In this document: piece by piece, positions 46,572 through 54,444 of the stretch
Position numbering within the stretch: the first letter of the stretch is position 1
How the letters are laid out: every line of letters begins with the position of its first letter
Assembly (NCBI RefSeq): GCF_000175635.1
Contig: NZ_ACVP01000005.1
Location: 1 to 64,000, forward strand
Length of the DNA: 64,000 bases
Direction: 5' to 3'
Source: Corynebacterium tuberculostearicum SK141
GTDB lineage: Bacteria > Actinomycetota > Actinomycetes > Mycobacteriales > Mycobacteriaceae
Program-made: the position numbers and the translations under genes
Notes under the pieces: generated by a model
The model's input: only the letters and a program-made list of their open reading frames with translations
Database searches by the model: none
What the model was told of the DNA's origin: nothing

Positions 46572-47717
46572 GTGACTACTGCTACCGCACCACCAAAACA
46601 GGCGTATTTTTCTACCAATGACATGGAAGACACCGTGTGTGTCATGGCCATGGTGCAAAGAATTCAGTCATGGCAACTGTTCCAGGCAGTGCTGCCACAG
46701 TTAGAAGACGACGTTGATTGCACACTGGCCGTATTGTCTAAGAGGCTCGGTCTTTCGCGGTGGCGGGTATCAAGTGCAATCCAAGCCCACTTTCGGATGC
46801 GCGAACTGCCGCTTACTACCGCAGTGCAAACGGAACACTGGATTTTGGACCTTCCGCGACTCCAAGTTATTGACGTGGAATTGCGCCCCCTCGGCGAGGA
46901 TGAAGCGCAGATCCAACTGGTTGATGCGGCCTTGGCAGATTTCCTCACGCCCAAAGACCCGGGACAGCACGTGCCGACGGAACCGGAAATCCGAAATTTC
47001 CTGCGCGGATTCATTGATGGGCTGCTGAAGCCAGATTTGTCGGCCCAAATCGAACGCGCGGTGTCGGTGTCCTATTCGGGTGGGCAAGCCACGATCGTGT
47101 TGAAGACGGATAAGGCCACTGCGGCGGCAATTTCTAGACATATTGATAAAGCGGCAGCACAAGAGGGAGTTTCAAAGGCGGAGGCGCTGGAAAGTCTGAT
47201 CTTCAACCGCACTAGTACCAAGGTGGTGATTAACACCTATCGCACTGGCGAGGATCCTTCCCGCGTCTTTATTCCTAGCGCGGGATGGTGCGATCTGGGG
47301 GAGGACTTAGCACATGACTCTGCGGTGCGAACTCTAACCGCCGAGGACGTCAAAAAGTATGTCCCCTCAGAAGAAATCCGTGCCTGGGTGCAGGGGCGGG
47401 ACGCGACCTGCCGGTGGCCAGGGTGTTCAATGCCAGCGCACTATTGTCAACTGGATCACCGAGTGGAGTACGGCGACGAAGGGCCTACCAGTGTGGGAAA
47501 TCTGGTGAGCTTGTGTCAGCATCACCATAACGTGAAGACGGATGGTCGGGTGCGATACATCATGGACCCGTTTACCGGAGATATTGTCTGGATGTTTGAG
47601 GATGGCACCTATGAGGTGGACCGAGCTGCAGGTCATCTGGCGCCCCGGAATATTCATTGGAAGCTGACGTGGGAGCGATTTCTCAAGCTGAGAAGGGGAA
47701 CATTGCAAGGTTTGTGA
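46572..47717 (+). CDS. DUF222-HNH endonuclease-like protein
   Basis: A 381-residue protein. The N-terminal two thirds are the helical DUF222-type region. The C-terminal HNH nuclease domain (about 278-335) contains CRWPGCSMPAHYCQLDHR and NLVSLCQHHHNVK, with the paired Cys/His zinc and metal ligands intact. Such genes (13E12-like) are repeated and mobile-looking in actinobacterial genomes. Codon use is less GC-biased at third positions than in its neighbours, which hints at separate origin. The GTG start has GAGGGGGAG 6 bases upstream. It splits the mycolate gene cluster. Role unknown. Confidence 0.85.
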   Translation: MTTATAPPKQAYFSTNDMEDTVCVMAMVQRIQSWQLFQAVLPQLEDDVDCTLAVLSKRLGLSRWRVSSAIQAHFRMRELPLTTAVQTEHWILDLPRLQVIDVELRPLGEDEAQIQLVDAALADFLTPKDPGQHVPTEPEIRNFLRGFIDGLLKPDLSAQIERAVSVSYSGGQATIVLKTDKATAAAISRHIDKAAAQEGVSKAEALESLIFNRTSTKVVINTYRTGEDPSRVFIPSAGWCDLGEDLAHDSAVRTLTAEDVKKYVPSEEIRAWVQGRDATCRWPGCSMPAHYCQLDHRVEYGDEGPTSVGNLVSLCQHHHNVKTDGRVRYIMDPFTGDIVWMFEDGTYEVDRAAGHLAPRNIHWKLTWERFLKLRRGTLQGL

Positions 47718-47738
47718 GTTGGGACTATACAGGGGCGC

Positions 47739-49139
47739 ATGTTCGCTATTGAGAACCCAAACACAGGCAAGAGTGAAGACCAGTTTGAACGTATCGATGA
47801 TTCGCAGCGCGATGACATCCTAGACCGCTCCACCGCAGCCTACGATGCATGGCGTAGCACACGCATCGAGGAGCGTGCTGCGGTTTTGTCCCGCGCAGCT
47901 GACCTTTATGAAGAGCGCATTGATGAATTGGCCGATCATATCGGCCGCGAGATGGGCAAGCTGACCCGTTGGGCCAAGGCCGAGGTACAGATTGTTGCCG
48001 ATATTTACCGTTATTACTCCGAGCACGCGCACGAGCTGCTTGCCGACGAGTACCTGCCGGCACAGAATGCCGACAAGACCGTAGTGCGCAAAGAGCCGAT
48101 CGGCCCGTTGCTCGGCATCATGCCGTGGAACTTCCCGTACTACCAGGTAGCCCGCTTCGCGGCGCCTAATTTGCTGCTGGGTAACACCATTGTGCTCAAG
48201 CACGCTTCCATCTGCCCGCTGTCTTCCCAGGCGTGCCAGGACATCCTGGAAGAGGCTGGTCTACCGAAGGACGCGTACATCAACATCTACGCTTCCGGTT
48301 CCCAGATGGATGCCTTTGTAGCGGATAAGCGCATCAAGGGTGTTTCGCTGACCGGTTCGGAGGCTGCAGGCTCTGCCGTGGCCAAGACCGCCGGTGAAAA
48401 TTACAAGAAGTCCGTACTGGAGCTGGGCGGCAACGACCCGTTCCTGGTTATTGATGACGAGAACCTGGAGTGGGTACTGGATCAGTACAACCTGATCCGC
48501 ATGTACAACACCGGCCAGGCCTGCAACGCGCCAAAGCGCCTCATTGTTCTGGAGGACTTCTACGACCGCACCGTGGAGTACCTGGAGAAGAAGATTGGGG
48601 ACATGAAGGTTGGCACGTATGACGACGAGAATGCCGACATTGGTCCGCTGTCCTCCATTGGTGCTCGCGATGAGATTGTGGAGCGCCTGGAAAAGGCTGC
48701 GGCCAACGGCGACGCCAAGATCCGCGTAGGCGGCAAGAAGATTGACCGCGAGGGCGCCTACATGGAGCCTGCGCTGCTTACCGACGTCGACTCATCCACC
48801 GACGTTGGCTGCAACGAGATCTTCGGCCCTGTGGCCATTGTCTACAAGGCCAAGGACGTTGAAGAAGCTATCGAGATTGCCAATAACTCGGAGTATGGTC
48901 TGTCCAGTTCCGTGTGGGGCACCGACCTGGATGCCGCGTTCGAGGTGGCAAACCAGCTCAACGATGGCATGACGTTTGTCAACGAGGCGTCGGTAACCGC
49001 AGCAGGCCTGCCATTCGGTGGCGTGAACCGCTCCGGCTACGGCCGTGAGCTGGCGCGCTGGGGCGTCGGCGAGTTTGTTAACGAGCACCTGTACCGCGTC
49101 AGCGGACAGGATAACCCGGGTAACTCCCCGGCAATGTAG
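47739..49139 (+). CDS. NAD(P)-dependent succinate-semialdehyde dehydrogenase type enzyme
   Basis: A 466-residue aldehyde dehydrogenase. NAD-binding region SLTGSEAAGSAVA (about 202-214), catalytic Glu in LELGGNDP (about 228) and catalytic Cys in TGQACNAPKR (about 262) are present. The closest type is succinate-semialdehyde dehydrogenase (GabD-like), by overall pattern. The actual aldehyde is not certain. TATACA (47726-47731) lies exactly 7 bases before the ATG, and no ribosome site fits, so the mRNA may be leaderless. No gabT partner is present. Confidence 0.88.
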   Translation: MFAIENPNTGKSEDQFERIDDSQRDDILDRSTAAYDAWRSTRIEERAAVLSRAADLYEERIDELADHIGREMGKLTRWAKAEVQIVADIYRYYSEHAHELLADEYLPAQNADKTVVRKEPIGPLLGIMPWNFPYYQVARFAAPNLLLGNTIVLKHASICPLSSQACQDILEEAGLPKDAYINIYASGSQMDAFVADKRIKGVSLTGSEAAGSAVAKTAGENYKKSVLELGGNDPFLVIDDENLEWVLDQYNLIRMYNTGQACNAPKRLIVLEDFYDRTVEYLEKKIGDMKVGTYDDENADIGPLSSIGARDEIVERLEKAAANGDAKIRVGGKKIDREGAYMEPALLTDVDSSTDVGCNEIFGPVAIVYKAKDVEEAIEIANNSEYGLSSSVWGTDLDAAFEVANQLNDGMTFVNEASVTAAGLPFGGVNRSGYGRELARWGVGEFVNEHLYRVSGQDNPGNSPAM

Positions 49140-49162
49140 CGGCGTGTCAGTCTAGCGTAAGT

Positions 49163-49185
49163 CTCAAGTTCAACTTAAACTTGAG
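49163..49185. promoter_or_regulatory. Nested inverted repeat upstream of csp1
   Basis: CTCAAGTT and AACTTGAG face each other across 7 bases. A second palindrome AAGTTCAACTT sits inside, giving three alternating AAGTT/AACTT units in 23 bases. There is no T-run, so a protein-binding operator is more likely than a terminator. It is about 90 bases before the mycoloyltransferase gene. Confidence 0.5.
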
Positions 49186-49275
49186 CACACGATAGACAGC
49201 TCACGCCGCAGGCATCGGTCCGGGGGAGGGGAACCCTCGGAAGGTACCGCGGCAAATCTTCAAGGACGTTTACCT

Positions 49276-51222
49276 ATGCGCAAAAGCACTTCCCCGAGCA
49301 AAGCTCGCAAGGGCCTTGCAGTGGCCGCAGTACCTACCGCTATTGCCGTGGGTTTGGCTCTGCTGCCAAACGCCACCGCACAATCTTCCGTAGGCGATCT
49401 CTCTTCCGCAATCGGCGGCGATTCCAGCCTGTCCGATCACTTCGCACCGAAGGATCCGCCCGCCCGCACCCCGCTGAACACCGAATACCCGGATGTTAAG
49501 GGCCTGCCGGAGGGCGTCAAGATCAACCGTGTGGAGTACCTGACCAACCGCCACCTGATGGTCTACATCAAGTCCGCGGCTATGCCGGACAAAGAGCAGA
49601 AGGTACAAATCCAGCTTGCTCGTGACTGGTATTCCCACCCAGAAAAGAAGTTCCCAGAGGTATGGGCACTCGACGGCCTGCGTGCGCGTGATGATGAGTC
49701 CGGCTGGACCATCGAGACCAATATTTTGAACCAGTACGCTGACCGTAACGTCAACCTAGTTATGCCGGTAGGCGGCGAGTCTTCCTTCTACTCGGACTGG
49801 GAGCAGGCAGACCGCGGTAAGCGCTACATGTGGGAGACCTTCCTGACCAAGGAATTGATCCCCATCTTGGACAATGAGTACCGCTCGAACCACAAGCGTG
49901 CGGTCACCGGCCTGTCCATGGGCGGCACCGCCGCGATGAACTTGGCTGAGCGTAACCCGCACCTGTTTAACTTCGTAGGCTCCTTCTCCGGCTACCTGGA
50001 CACCACTACACGCGGCATGCCGGAAGCCATCATGGCGGCGCAACGAGATGCCGGCGGCTATGATTCCCGCAAGATGTGGGGCGAGCCAGGTTCCCAAAAC
50101 TGGATCGACCACGATCCGAAGCTGGGCATTGAAAACCTGAAGGACATGAAGGTGTATGTCTCTGCAGGTTCGGGCAAGGATGACTTTGGTAACGCCAACT
50201 CCGTAGCCAAGGGTCAGGCCAACCTTGCCGGTATGGGCTTGGAGGTCATTTCCCGCATGTCCACCCAGACCTATGTGGACTACGCAAAGCGCGCCAAGAT
50301 TAACCCAGTGATTAAGTTCCGCCCATCCGGCGTGCACAGCTGGGAATACTGGCAGTTTGAGATGCAGCAGGCATGGCCCTACATCGCAGATGCCCTCGAG
50401 ATGGACAAGGCTGATCGCGGTGCGGACTGTGAGGCCATTGGTGCCATCGCCAAGGAAACCAAGAGCGGCGTCATTGGCTCTTGCTTGAATAACGAGTACG
50501 ACGTCGCCAAGAAGGGCAAGGCCCAGGACTTCGAGTCCGGTACCGCTTACTGGTCCCCGGATACCGGTGCGCACGCCCTCTTCGGCCGCATTGGTGCCCG
50601 CTACGCCGAAATCGGCGGACCTACCTCCTGGCTGGGCTTCCCTAAGACCGGCGAGACTAAGACCCCGGACGGCAAGGGTCGCTTCGTGCACTTCGAGCAC
50701 GGCTCCATCTACTGGTCCCCGGAGACCGGTGCTTGGGAGATTACCGGCGATATGTTCCAGGCCTGGGGCAAAAACGGCTACGAAAAGGGCGACCTGAAGT
50801 ACCCGACCGGCTCGGTTAAGAAGGTCGGCGAGGGTTACATGCAGGAATTCCAGGATGGCGTCCTTACCCGTAACCCGGATGGCTCCAACCAGGTAGTCCA
50901 CGGTGCTATCGGCGCTAAGTACAAGGACATGGGCGGCGCTGAATCTGCGCTCGGCTTCCCGACGTCCGGTGAGAACGCCGTCGATGGCGGCTTCTTCCAG
51001 ACCTTTGAGAAGGGCAGCATCTACTGGTCCCCGAAGACTGGCGCGCACTACATTTTGAAGAGCAAGATCATGGACCGCTGGGGCCAGGCTGGCTGGGAGC
51101 AGGGCGAGTTCGGCTGGCCTACTTCTGACTACTCCGAGATTGCCGCTGGCGGCCTGAGCCAGGAATTCCAGCACGGCAAGATCAGCGAGGTCCTCGGCCA
51201 GGTTCGGACCGAGAAGAAGTAG
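49276..51222 (+). CDS. csp1: PS1-type mycoloyltransferase with LGFP repeats
   Basis: A 648-residue secreted protein. Signal peptide (about 1-36), antigen-85-type esterase domain (about 60-375) with nucleophile Ser214 in GLSMGGTAA and His in VHSWEYW. The C-terminal region (about 390-640) holds four to five LGFP-type repeats, seen as WLGFPKTGE, YPTGSVKK, ALGFPTSGE and FGWPTSDYS with GSIYWSP partners. The repeats are thought to hold the protein at the cell wall. This is the PS1/Cop1 (Csp1) type, which transfers mycolates. AAGGACG precedes the ATG by 8 bases. A lipoprotein gene follows after 2 bases. Confidence 0.95.
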   Translation: MRKSTSPSKARKGLAVAAVPTAIAVGLALLPNATAQSSVGDLSSAIGGDSSLSDHFAPKDPPARTPLNTEYPDVKGLPEGVKINRVEYLTNRHLMVYIKSAAMPDKEQKVQIQLARDWYSHPEKKFPEVWALDGLRARDDESGWTIETNILNQYADRNVNLVMPVGGESSFYSDWEQADRGKRYMWETFLTKELIPILDNEYRSNHKRAVTGLSMGGTAAMNLAERNPHLFNFVGSFSGYLDTTTRGMPEAIMAAQRDAGGYDSRKMWGEPGSQNWIDHDPKLGIENLKDMKVYVSAGSGKDDFGNANSVAKGQANLAGMGLEVISRMSTQTYVDYAKRAKINPVIKFRPSGVHSWEYWQFEMQQAWPYIADALEMDKADRGADCEAIGAIAKETKSGVIGSCLNNEYDVAKKGKAQDFESGTAYWSPDTGAHALFGRIGARYAEIGGPTSWLGFPKTGETKTPDGKGRFVHFEHGSIYWSPETGAWEITGDMFQAWGKNGYEKGDLKYPTGSVKKVGEGYMQEFQDGVLTRNPDGSNQVVHGAIGAKYKDMGGAESALGFPTSGENAVDGGFFQTFEKGSIYWSPKTGAHYILKSKIMDRWGQAGWEQGEFGWPTSDYSEIAAGGLSQEFQHGKISEVLGQVRTEKK

Positions 51223-51224
51223 CT

Positions 51225-51656
51225 ATGCGCAAGCTAGTAGTTGTGGGCGCGGCGCTGTGCTTGGGTCTTGCGGGCTGCGATTCCGCCACGGTGGATAGCG
51301 AACCGCCGCAAGAGACCGAGGTCGCGCCCCTCGAGCGGGAGTCCGATGCCCCTTCTTCTTCGGAGAGTGCCACCTCTAAGTCGCAAGAAGATCGCGGTGC
51401 GCGCGAGATCTCTGAAATCCCGTCCGCTGAGGTGCCGGAACCGGACGCCAAGTACTTGGACAAGCTCAAGGACGCCGGCGTAAACGTCGATGGAGTAGAG
51501 GATCAGCTCCTAGGAGCCGGCAAAGCGGCCTGTGACGAGAATGAGGTCACCATTTCTGCGGTTGCCGGCCAGCTCATCGAGCAGCAGCGCACCACGCAGA
51601 GTTTTGAGGAGCTTTCCCAGCTCATCAAGGATTCCGCGCGTTCAGGGATTTGCTAG
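51225..51656 (+). CDS. DUF732-type lipoprotein
   Basis: A 143-residue lipoprotein. The signal peptide ends in GLAGC (Cys about 18). A long Ser/Glu-rich linker (about 20-75) leads to a small helical domain (about 78-143) with two cysteines (KAACDEN and GIC), as in DUF732 proteins of mycobacteria and corynebacteria. It starts 2 bases after csp1, so it is co-transcribed. Function is unknown, presumably at the outer envelope. Confidence 0.85.
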   Translation: MRKLVVVGAALCLGLAGCDSATVDSEPPQETEVAPLERESDAPSSSESATSKSQEDRGAREISEIPSAEVPEPDAKYLDKLKDAGVNVDGVEDQLLGAGKAACDENEVTISAVAGQLIEQQRTTQSFEELSQLIKDSARSGIC

Positions 51657-51678
51657 GTTTAGCTGGTACAACTAATCC

Positions 51679-52593
51679 ATGCGAAAAACTATTACCGTCG
51701 TCGCGGCCCTCGTCGTTTTAGCTGTCATCGGCGTGGGCGCGTCGCGTTACCTCAACCAAGGCACCGATTCCCCTGCTCCGCACACCACGGAGCAGGCAGC
51801 GCCGCCGCAACCGCAGCAGCCCGAGTGGTGCCCCCGTGTTGAGTTCATTTCTGCCCCGGGTACTTGGGAGTCCGCGGCTGACGACGACCCCATTAATCCT
51901 TCTGCCAACCCGCGCTCGTTCATGCTGTCTATTACGAAGCCGTTGCAGGAGGCCTACGGGGACGACGTGAAGGTCTGGACCCTTCCCTATACCGCGCAAT
52001 TTAAAAACATTAATGCGCAGCACGAAATGAGCTACGACGATTCCCGCAATGAGGGAACCGGCAAGATGAATGACGAGCTGCGTAGCGTTCATCAAAGCTG
52101 CCCAGCTACCAAGTTCATTCTGAGCGGCTTTTCTCAGGGCGCGGTGATTGCCGGCGACGTTGCCGATGAGATTGGTGGCGGCCAGGGCGTGGTTCCGGCG
52201 GAATCCATCGCAGGCGTGGCCCTTATCGCAGATGGCCGCCGCCAAAATGGCGTCGGGCAAAACCCAGGCCGCAAGGTGGGCGGCGTCGGCGCTGAAATTG
52301 CGCTGCAGCCGGTATCCGGATTGGTTCAGCCCATTGTGCCGGGTGCCTCCATGCGTGGTGCGCGCCAGAATGGGTTCGGTAGCCTCGCGGATCGCACCTT
52401 CCAAATTTGCGCGCCCAATGATTCGGTGTGTGATGCCCCGCCAAACGTCACCAATGCACTAGAGCGCGCGCAGGGTTTGATTGCCGCGAATGGCGTGCAT
52501 GCGCAGTACGCCTCCAATAGTGGCGTTATCGATGGCACGACTGCCAACCAGTGGGTAGTGGGCTGGGCCCGCCAGCTTATCGACGCCGCGTAA
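51679..52593 (+). CDS. Cutinase-like envelope hydrolase
   Basis: A 304-residue protein with an N-terminal signal or anchor (1-24), a Pro/Gln-rich linker and a cutinase alpha/beta hydrolase domain. The nucleophile Ser152 lies in SGFSQGAV, the Asp in NDSVCDAP near 258 and the His in NGVHAQY near 280; flanking Cys residues form the expected pairs. It is the syntenic counterpart of mycobacterial Rv3802, a phospholipase/thioesterase essential there. TACAAC (51667-51672) lies 6 bases before the ATG. It stands directly ahead of fadD32. Confidence 0.9.
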   Translation: MRKTITVVAALVVLAVIGVGASRYLNQGTDSPAPHTTEQAAPPQPQQPEWCPRVEFISAPGTWESAADDDPINPSANPRSFMLSITKPLQEAYGDDVKVWTLPYTAQFKNINAQHEMSYDDSRNEGTGKMNDELRSVHQSCPATKFILSGFSQGAVIAGDVADEIGGGQGVVPAESIAGVALIADGRRQNGVGQNPGRKVGGVGAEIALQPVSGLVQPIVPGASMRGARQNGFGSLADRTFQICAPNDSVCDAPPNVTNALERAQGLIAANGVHAQYASNSGVIDGTTANQWVVGWARQLIDAA

Positions 52594-52652
52594 CAACCAT
52601 TCCCCCAACTCCGATAGTTTTATTAACGAAACCATTTACCTAAGGAGAATCG

Positions 52653-54365
52653 ATGGATCTAAAAGCGCAGATGGGGCAGTTCTTAGCGCCCGAGTTCACC
52701 TTGGCCCAGTTGGCAGAGAAGCTCTTCCAAGCGGAAACCGACCCAGACCGCGTGGTCATGCGCCAGTGGATCTACGGTGAGGAAGAAACCTGCCGGGAGC
52801 TTACCCGCGCACAGGTCAATAACCGCATCAAGGTGGTGGCGGCGCGCCTGCAGCAGGTGGCAGAGCCCGGTACCCGCGTGGCCATCTTGGCTGGTAATTC
52901 GCCGGAATACGTCTTCGGCTTCTTGGGTGCTCTTTATGCGGGCATGGTGCCGATTCCGCTGTATGACCCCAACGAACCGGGGCACTCGGACCACCTCAAG
53001 GCCGTATTTGGTGACTGTGACCCGTCCATCGTGGTGACTAACCGCGTATCGGCGGCGGCCGTGCGCACGTACTTTTCCGCTCAGCGTGAGCGCCCGCGCA
53101 TCATTTCCCTTGATGTCCTGCCGGATTCTTTGGCTTCCTCCTGGACTCCCGTGGAGGGAACCGCAGAGGATACTGCGTTCCTGCAGTACACCTCCGGTTC
53201 CACCCGTACCCCGGCCGGCGTGGAGCTCACCAATCGCGCGATTATCACCAACGTGGCGCAGATTTTCCAGGCCCTGCAGCTGCAGATGCCGGCCCGCATC
53301 GTTTCTTGGCTGCCGATGCACCACGATATGGGCATCATCTTGGCCGTATTTGTCACCATCCTGGGCCTCGACTTCGAGATGATGACCCCGCGCGATTTCA
53401 TCCAGCACCCGGATCGCTGGGTCCGGCGCGTGACGGCCGGCAAACAGGCCACCTATACCGCTATCCCGAACTTTGCCTTGGAACTTGCCGCGCGCCACGC
53501 CAAGGACGCGGATTTCTCCCACGTGGACGGCATCATTATTGGTTCCGAGCCGGTGACGGAATCGGCCGTGGACTCCTTCCTCGATGCCTTCAGCGTGGAC
53601 CGTTCCGTACTGCGCCCGGCCTACGGTCTGGCAGAGGCGGCGCTTATTGTGTCTACCCCGCAAACTGACAAGCGCCCGGTCATCGCGCACTTTAACCGCG
53701 CGGAGCTAGCCGCAGGTCGCGCCGTCATTGAGGATAAATCCGAAGACACCGTTGCCTACGCCTCCAATGGACAGTGCGTGCCGCATCAGCACCTCGCCAT
53801 TGTGGATCCGGAAACTCGCGCCGAGGTAAAGGACGGCGTTATCGGAGAAATCTGGGTCCACGGTCCCAATATGGCTTCTGGCTACCTCAACCGCCCAGAG
53901 GAAACTGCTGCGACCTTCCGCAATACGCTGGGTGAGCGCCTGCAGGATGGCCTGCCGGAAGACGATTATTGGATGGCCACCGGAGACTTGGCAACCATCG
54001 TGGACGGGGAACTTTATATCACCGGCCGCCTGAAGGATCTCATCGTTATTGCTGGGCGCAACCATTATCCGCAGGATATTGAGGGCACGGTGCAAGCAGC
54101 TTCCGCACAGGTTCGCCCGGATTCCGTTGCAGCCTTCTCCGTGGAAGGCAATGATTCTGAGTCCCTCGTCCTGCTGGTGGAGCGCGCCGATGATGCGCAG
54201 CCGTCCGGCGATGCCGAGGCAACCGAGGCCATTCGCACCGCGGTCACTGCCCACCATGGCATTACTCCGGATGACATCGTGTGGAAGGCACCTGGCGAAA
54301 TCAACCGCACGTCCTCCGGCAAGATTGCGCGCCGCGTAGCCAAGAAGAATTATGTGGGATTCTGA
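52653..54365 (+). CDS. fadD32: Fatty acyl-AMP ligase FadD32
   Basis: A 570-residue adenylating enzyme that activates the long acid and loads it on the first carrier domain of Pks13. Core motifs: YTSGSTRTPAG (about 179-189), MHHDMGI (about 221), YGLAEAAL (about 324), TGDLATI (about 438) and the catalytic Lys near the C-terminus in SSGKIARR. It is somewhat shorter than mycobacterial FadD32 (about 630), but all motifs are intact. Ribosome site AAGGAG 6 bases before ATG. It lies 79 bases before pks13. Confidence 0.93.
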   Translation: MDLKAQMGQFLAPEFTLAQLAEKLFQAETDPDRVVMRQWIYGEEETCRELTRAQVNNRIKVVAARLQQVAEPGTRVAILAGNSPEYVFGFLGALYAGMVPIPLYDPNEPGHSDHLKAVFGDCDPSIVVTNRVSAAAVRTYFSAQRERPRIISLDVLPDSLASSWTPVEGTAEDTAFLQYTSGSTRTPAGVELTNRAIITNVAQIFQALQLQMPARIVSWLPMHHDMGIILAVFVTILGLDFEMMTPRDFIQHPDRWVRRVTAGKQATYTAIPNFALELAARHAKDADFSHVDGIIIGSEPVTESAVDSFLDAFSVDRSVLRPAYGLAEAALIVSTPQTDKRPVIAHFNRAELAAGRAVIEDKSEDTVAYASNGQCVPHQHLAIVDPETRAEVKDGVIGEIWVHGPNMASGYLNRPEETAATFRNTLGERLQDGLPEDDYWMATGDLATIVDGELYITGRLKDLIVIAGRNHYPQDIEGTVQAASAQVRPDSVAAFSVEGNDSESLVLLVERADDAQPSGDAEATEAIRTAVTAHHGITPDDIVWKAPGEINRTSSGKIARRVAKKNYVGF

Positions 54366-54444
54366 TTTGTCGCTAACAAAGTGACAAAATATAGCGATAT
54401 ACCCCTACGCCATTTAGTATTTTTCCGTAACGAAAGACCTTTTT

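Noticed and set aside
49190..49270. Possible c-di-AMP (ydaO-type) riboswitch in the csp1 leader
   Set aside because: The GGGGGAGGGGAACCC stretch is reminiscent, but the conserved GGGGUGAAUC-like end and the overall length of the motif are missing.
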